Of a DNA stretch of 64,000 bases, positions 62,457 through 64,000 are shown piece by piece. The notes below the pieces were generated by a model. That model had not been told where the DNA came from. It saw only the letters and a list, made by a program, of their open reading frames with translations, and did no database searches. The position numbers and the translations under genes were made by a program. Every line of letters begins with the position of its first letter. Position 1 is the first letter of the stretch. The DNA comes from Kosakonia sp. SMBL-WEM22 (lineage in GTDB: Bacteria; Pseudomonadota; Gammaproteobacteria; Enterobacterales; Enterobacteriaceae): the NCBI RefSeq assembly GCF_014490785.1, contig NZ_CP051488.1, positions 1,984,001-2,048,000 on the forward strand. The letters are read 5' to 3'.

Positions 62457-62861
62457 TCAAGAAAATAACTCTTCCAAAAATTCTGTAAATGAGTCAGAAA
62501 TAAATTCTATTTCCTTTTCATCCATTAAAAAAACAAAAATCTTTCCGAAAGAATTATTCGCTTTCAGGGAAAGTAGAAAAGCATTTCCACCATAATCATA
62601 AGCAAAGGGTAGCATATCCCTAAGCTGATCAAAGGCCTCAACGAGATCTTGATACACCTTTTCGATGGGCCGCTTTCCATACTTGACTGGTGTAAATCCT
62701 CCCAACATAAAAATGTTTCCATCTTTGTAATTCAGAGGAAAGCCACCGTTATTTTTAAGATAAAAATCCTGAAAAGATTCAGGGAGTTTGTTATTATAAA
62801 ACTCGTTAAATTTCTTCATATCATCTAAAGTAAGATTTTTTTCAGAATCTGAAAGATACAT
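62457..62861 (-). CDS. SUKH (SMI1/KNR4) immunity protein
   Basis: Intact protein of 134 residues from the ATG at 62861 (MYLSDSEKNLTL), AT-rich. SMI1/KNR4 motifs: FNEFYNNKLPESFQDFYLKN with NGGFP, then FAYDYGGNAFLLSL and FISDSFTEFLEEL. SUKH proteins neutralise nuclease toxins of Rhs, CDI or related systems. A GGAGG ribosome site precedes the start, and the start overlaps the stop of a WHH toxin remnant (TAATG), which identifies it as the cognate immunity gene. It is probably an orphan kept after loss of the toxin body. Confidence 0.85.
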   Translation of the reverse strand: MYLSDSEKNLTLDDMKKFNEFYNNKLPESFQDFYLKNNGGFPLNYKDGNIFMLGGFTPVKYGKRPIEKVYQDLVEAFDQLRDMLPFAYDYGGNAFLLSLKANNSFGKIFVFLMDEKEIEFISDSFTEFLEELFS

Positions 62862-63102
62862 TAGCAAGTTCCTCCGGCAGGTTTACGGATCCGGGCAGGG
62901 AAAGCATATCTCCTGCCGGTTGCAGCTTTGTACTGACTTACCCCCCCTACATGTGAGATCCCAGAATGTGCATCTTGTTTAACGAGTTGCATAGTTCCTT
63001 TATTCGTCTCAGGATTATAATCATCAAGTGGTGCCAGGCATAGCTGCGAGGGTGGATTTTAGGGCTATGGATTCTTCCCTGGCGATGTCTAGGATTAATC
63101 TT
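62861..63102 (-). pseudogene. C-terminal remnant of a WHH nuclease toxin
   Basis: Reading the minus strand from 63102, a frame gives RSYAWHHL; after a one-base shift near 63025 it continues DDYNPETNKGTMQLVKQDAH, then SGISHVGGVSQYK and ends GGTC. The W-H-H, MQLV, and H-x(5)-H-x-GG-like features are those of HNH/endonuclease VII toxins of the WHH type, carried at the C-terminus of polymorphic toxins. No N-terminal carrier is found upstream. The stop overlaps the SUKH start. The region was recognised by eye. Confidence 0.72.
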
Positions 63103-63358
63103 TTAATCTGATAAATCACTCACTAAATCGTCTGATTTCACTTGTGGAAGACATTGCCATAATGCAGATGTCCGCTATGTGCCAGAAAAAGACAGGGAAT
63201 ACATGATGATAGCTTAATCAACCGAGGGCATCGTACGCGCCCTGTTGTACATTACTCCTGGTCAATGGGGGTAGAAAAATGCAACTCTTTAATTATGCTG
63301 GCAATTAAGTGATAATTTTTCATCTGAAAAAGACAATCAGGAAAAAAAGACTCTGGCG

Positions 63359-63619
63359 ATGACTGTTTCTATAGGAGTATTTGCAGGTATGAGGCCACGC
63401 TCGACCGCACCCTTCGTTGATATGCTCGTGACAGATTGCCAGATCGGCTATGCCGCAAAAAATGATCTGGATTTTCCCAAAATGCATATTATTTCGTTGC
63501 CAACACCTTTTTGGCCTGGTAAGAAAATTAATGATGATGCGATGATCGCCGCGCTGCAGCAGGGTATTGCCGAACTGGTTAAAGCTAAAGTGAGCCTTAA
63601 AGCTCTTTCCTGTAACTAG
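63359..63619 (+). pseudogene. Aspartate/glutamate racemase-family fragment
   Basis: 86 codons that begin SIGVFAGMRPRSTAPFVDML, the N-terminal GxxAGMGPxST-type motif of Asp/Glu racemases, and end at LKALSCN. Full-length relatives have about 230 residues, so only the first third remains; the stop falls near the first catalytic cysteine (SCN). Gap 63103-63358 upstream has no gene. It is probably a leftover of a rearrangement. Confidence 0.7.
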
Positions 63620-63773
63620 GCCAGTTATATTCACCCAGCACAGCAAAAGGAATTGACCTGCTCCCCGTTAACACCGTACCTGGCTCGCTTCTTATAGTTT
63701 ACCTGTGTTACTGCCAGCATCCTCATGGCACAGGAACAAGGCGGCAATGGAGAGGTTTGCCTGACTTTTGAAG

Positions 63774-64000
63774 TCAGTGTGTTAATGGAAATGATTTTAT
63801 GAGTAACTCTTCTAACGAAGAATACAAACACTCCATTCCATAAGTATCATGTGTAAAAATATATATCTCGCCATCACTATTCATAAGGATAGGGTTTCCA
63901 CTACCATCATCTGAAATAACGTAGAATGCGTTCAAAACGGACTCATCAAGATCTTTGTATGTTTCTCTGAATTTTTGCGTCAGATCAACCACTGTCGCTT
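63774..64000 (-). CDS. Second SUKH-like immunity protein, C-terminal part
   Basis: Minus-strand frame open to the right window edge. The visible residues (FYVISDDGSGNPILMNSDGE, then IYIFTHDTYGMECLYSSLEE) show the C-terminal half of an SMI1/KNR4-type protein, with the GNPI and GEIYIF strands and SSLEELL helix. A GTG at 63992 is in frame, but the gene likely begins beyond 64000. It is a second immunity-type gene on the same strand as the one at 62457, as in toxin-immunity cassette arrays. Confidence 0.65.
   Translation of the reverse strand, partial: ATVVDLTQKFRETYKDLDESVLNAFYVISDDGSGNPILMNSDGEIYIFTHDTYGMECLYSSLEELLIKSFPLTH

Overview
This window comes from a gammaproteobacterium of the family Enterobacteriaceae. 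From 1 to about 54.1 kb the gene order follows the Escherichia coli fabG-to-icd segment almost gene for gene: fabG-acpP-fabF-pabC-mltG-tmk-holB-ycfH-ptsG-fhuE-hinT-ycfL-lpoB-thiK-nagZ-ycfP-ndh-ycfJ-(tetR)-bhsA-ldtC-mfd-ycfT-lolCDE-nagK-cobB-[crt cluster]-potDCBA-pepT-[RAYT]-roxA-phoQP-purB-hflD-mnmA-nudJ-rluE-icd. Protein lengths mostly match E. coli to within a few residues. A complete zeaxanthin-glucoside pathway suggests a yellow-pigmented enteric (for example a Pseudescherichia, Atlantibacter or Cronobacter-like lineage). The genus cannot be fixed from the window alone.

The backbone covers fatty acid synthesis and its carrier (fabG, acpP, fabF), folate (pabC), dTMP and replication (tmk, holB), glucose PTS uptake (ptsG, with CRP, Mlc and SgrS target sites), siderophore uptake (fhuE with a Fur box), cell-wall genes (mltG, lpoB, nagZ, ldtC, nagK), respiration (ndh with a perfect FNR palindrome), transcription-coupled repair (mfd), lipoprotein sorting (lolCDE), sirtuin (cobB), polyamine uptake (potABCD), the PhoPQ regulators, purine synthesis (purB with an intragenic PurR operator), tRNA and rRNA modification (mnmA, rluE) and the TCA cycle (icd).

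Three things break the backbone. (1) At 30.5-37.8 kb the carotenoid cluster crtE-idi2-crtX-crtY-crtI-crtB, with convergent crtZ, sits between cobB and potD. (2) Two long tandem REP/BIME arrays lie between ldtC and mfd (19.7-20.4 kb, about six units of 118 bp) and between pepT and roxA (43.3-44.8 kb, about nine units of 112 bp). The second contains an intact REP-associated tyrosine transposase (RAYT) lodged inside one repeat unit. A single BIME follows ptsG. (3) From icd to the right edge (54.1-64 kb) the sequence is an accessory patchwork. It starts with remains of an e14/phage-21-type element at icd: an intact AT-rich DUF3800 cargo gene, a deleted and frameshifted integrase, and an excisionase. 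An isolated 3' half of a tRNA-Pro gene, which looks like an attachment-site scar, follows. Next is a redox/efflux cluster: a frameshifted mdaB-like quinone reductase, a LysR regulator, an AaeB-like FUSC pump and an HxlR regulator. Then come a decayed umuDC pair, the C-terminal end of a WHH-type nuclease toxin with an intact SUKH immunity gene, a racemase fragment, and a second SUKH gene cut by the window edge.

Two genes are missed by a simple length cut-off: a 51-residue two-helix membrane protein at 16932-17087 (minus) and the toxin remnant at 62861-63102 (minus). Several breaks in the accessory region are single-base changes in or beside G runs, so sequencing error should be excluded before they are read as biology.
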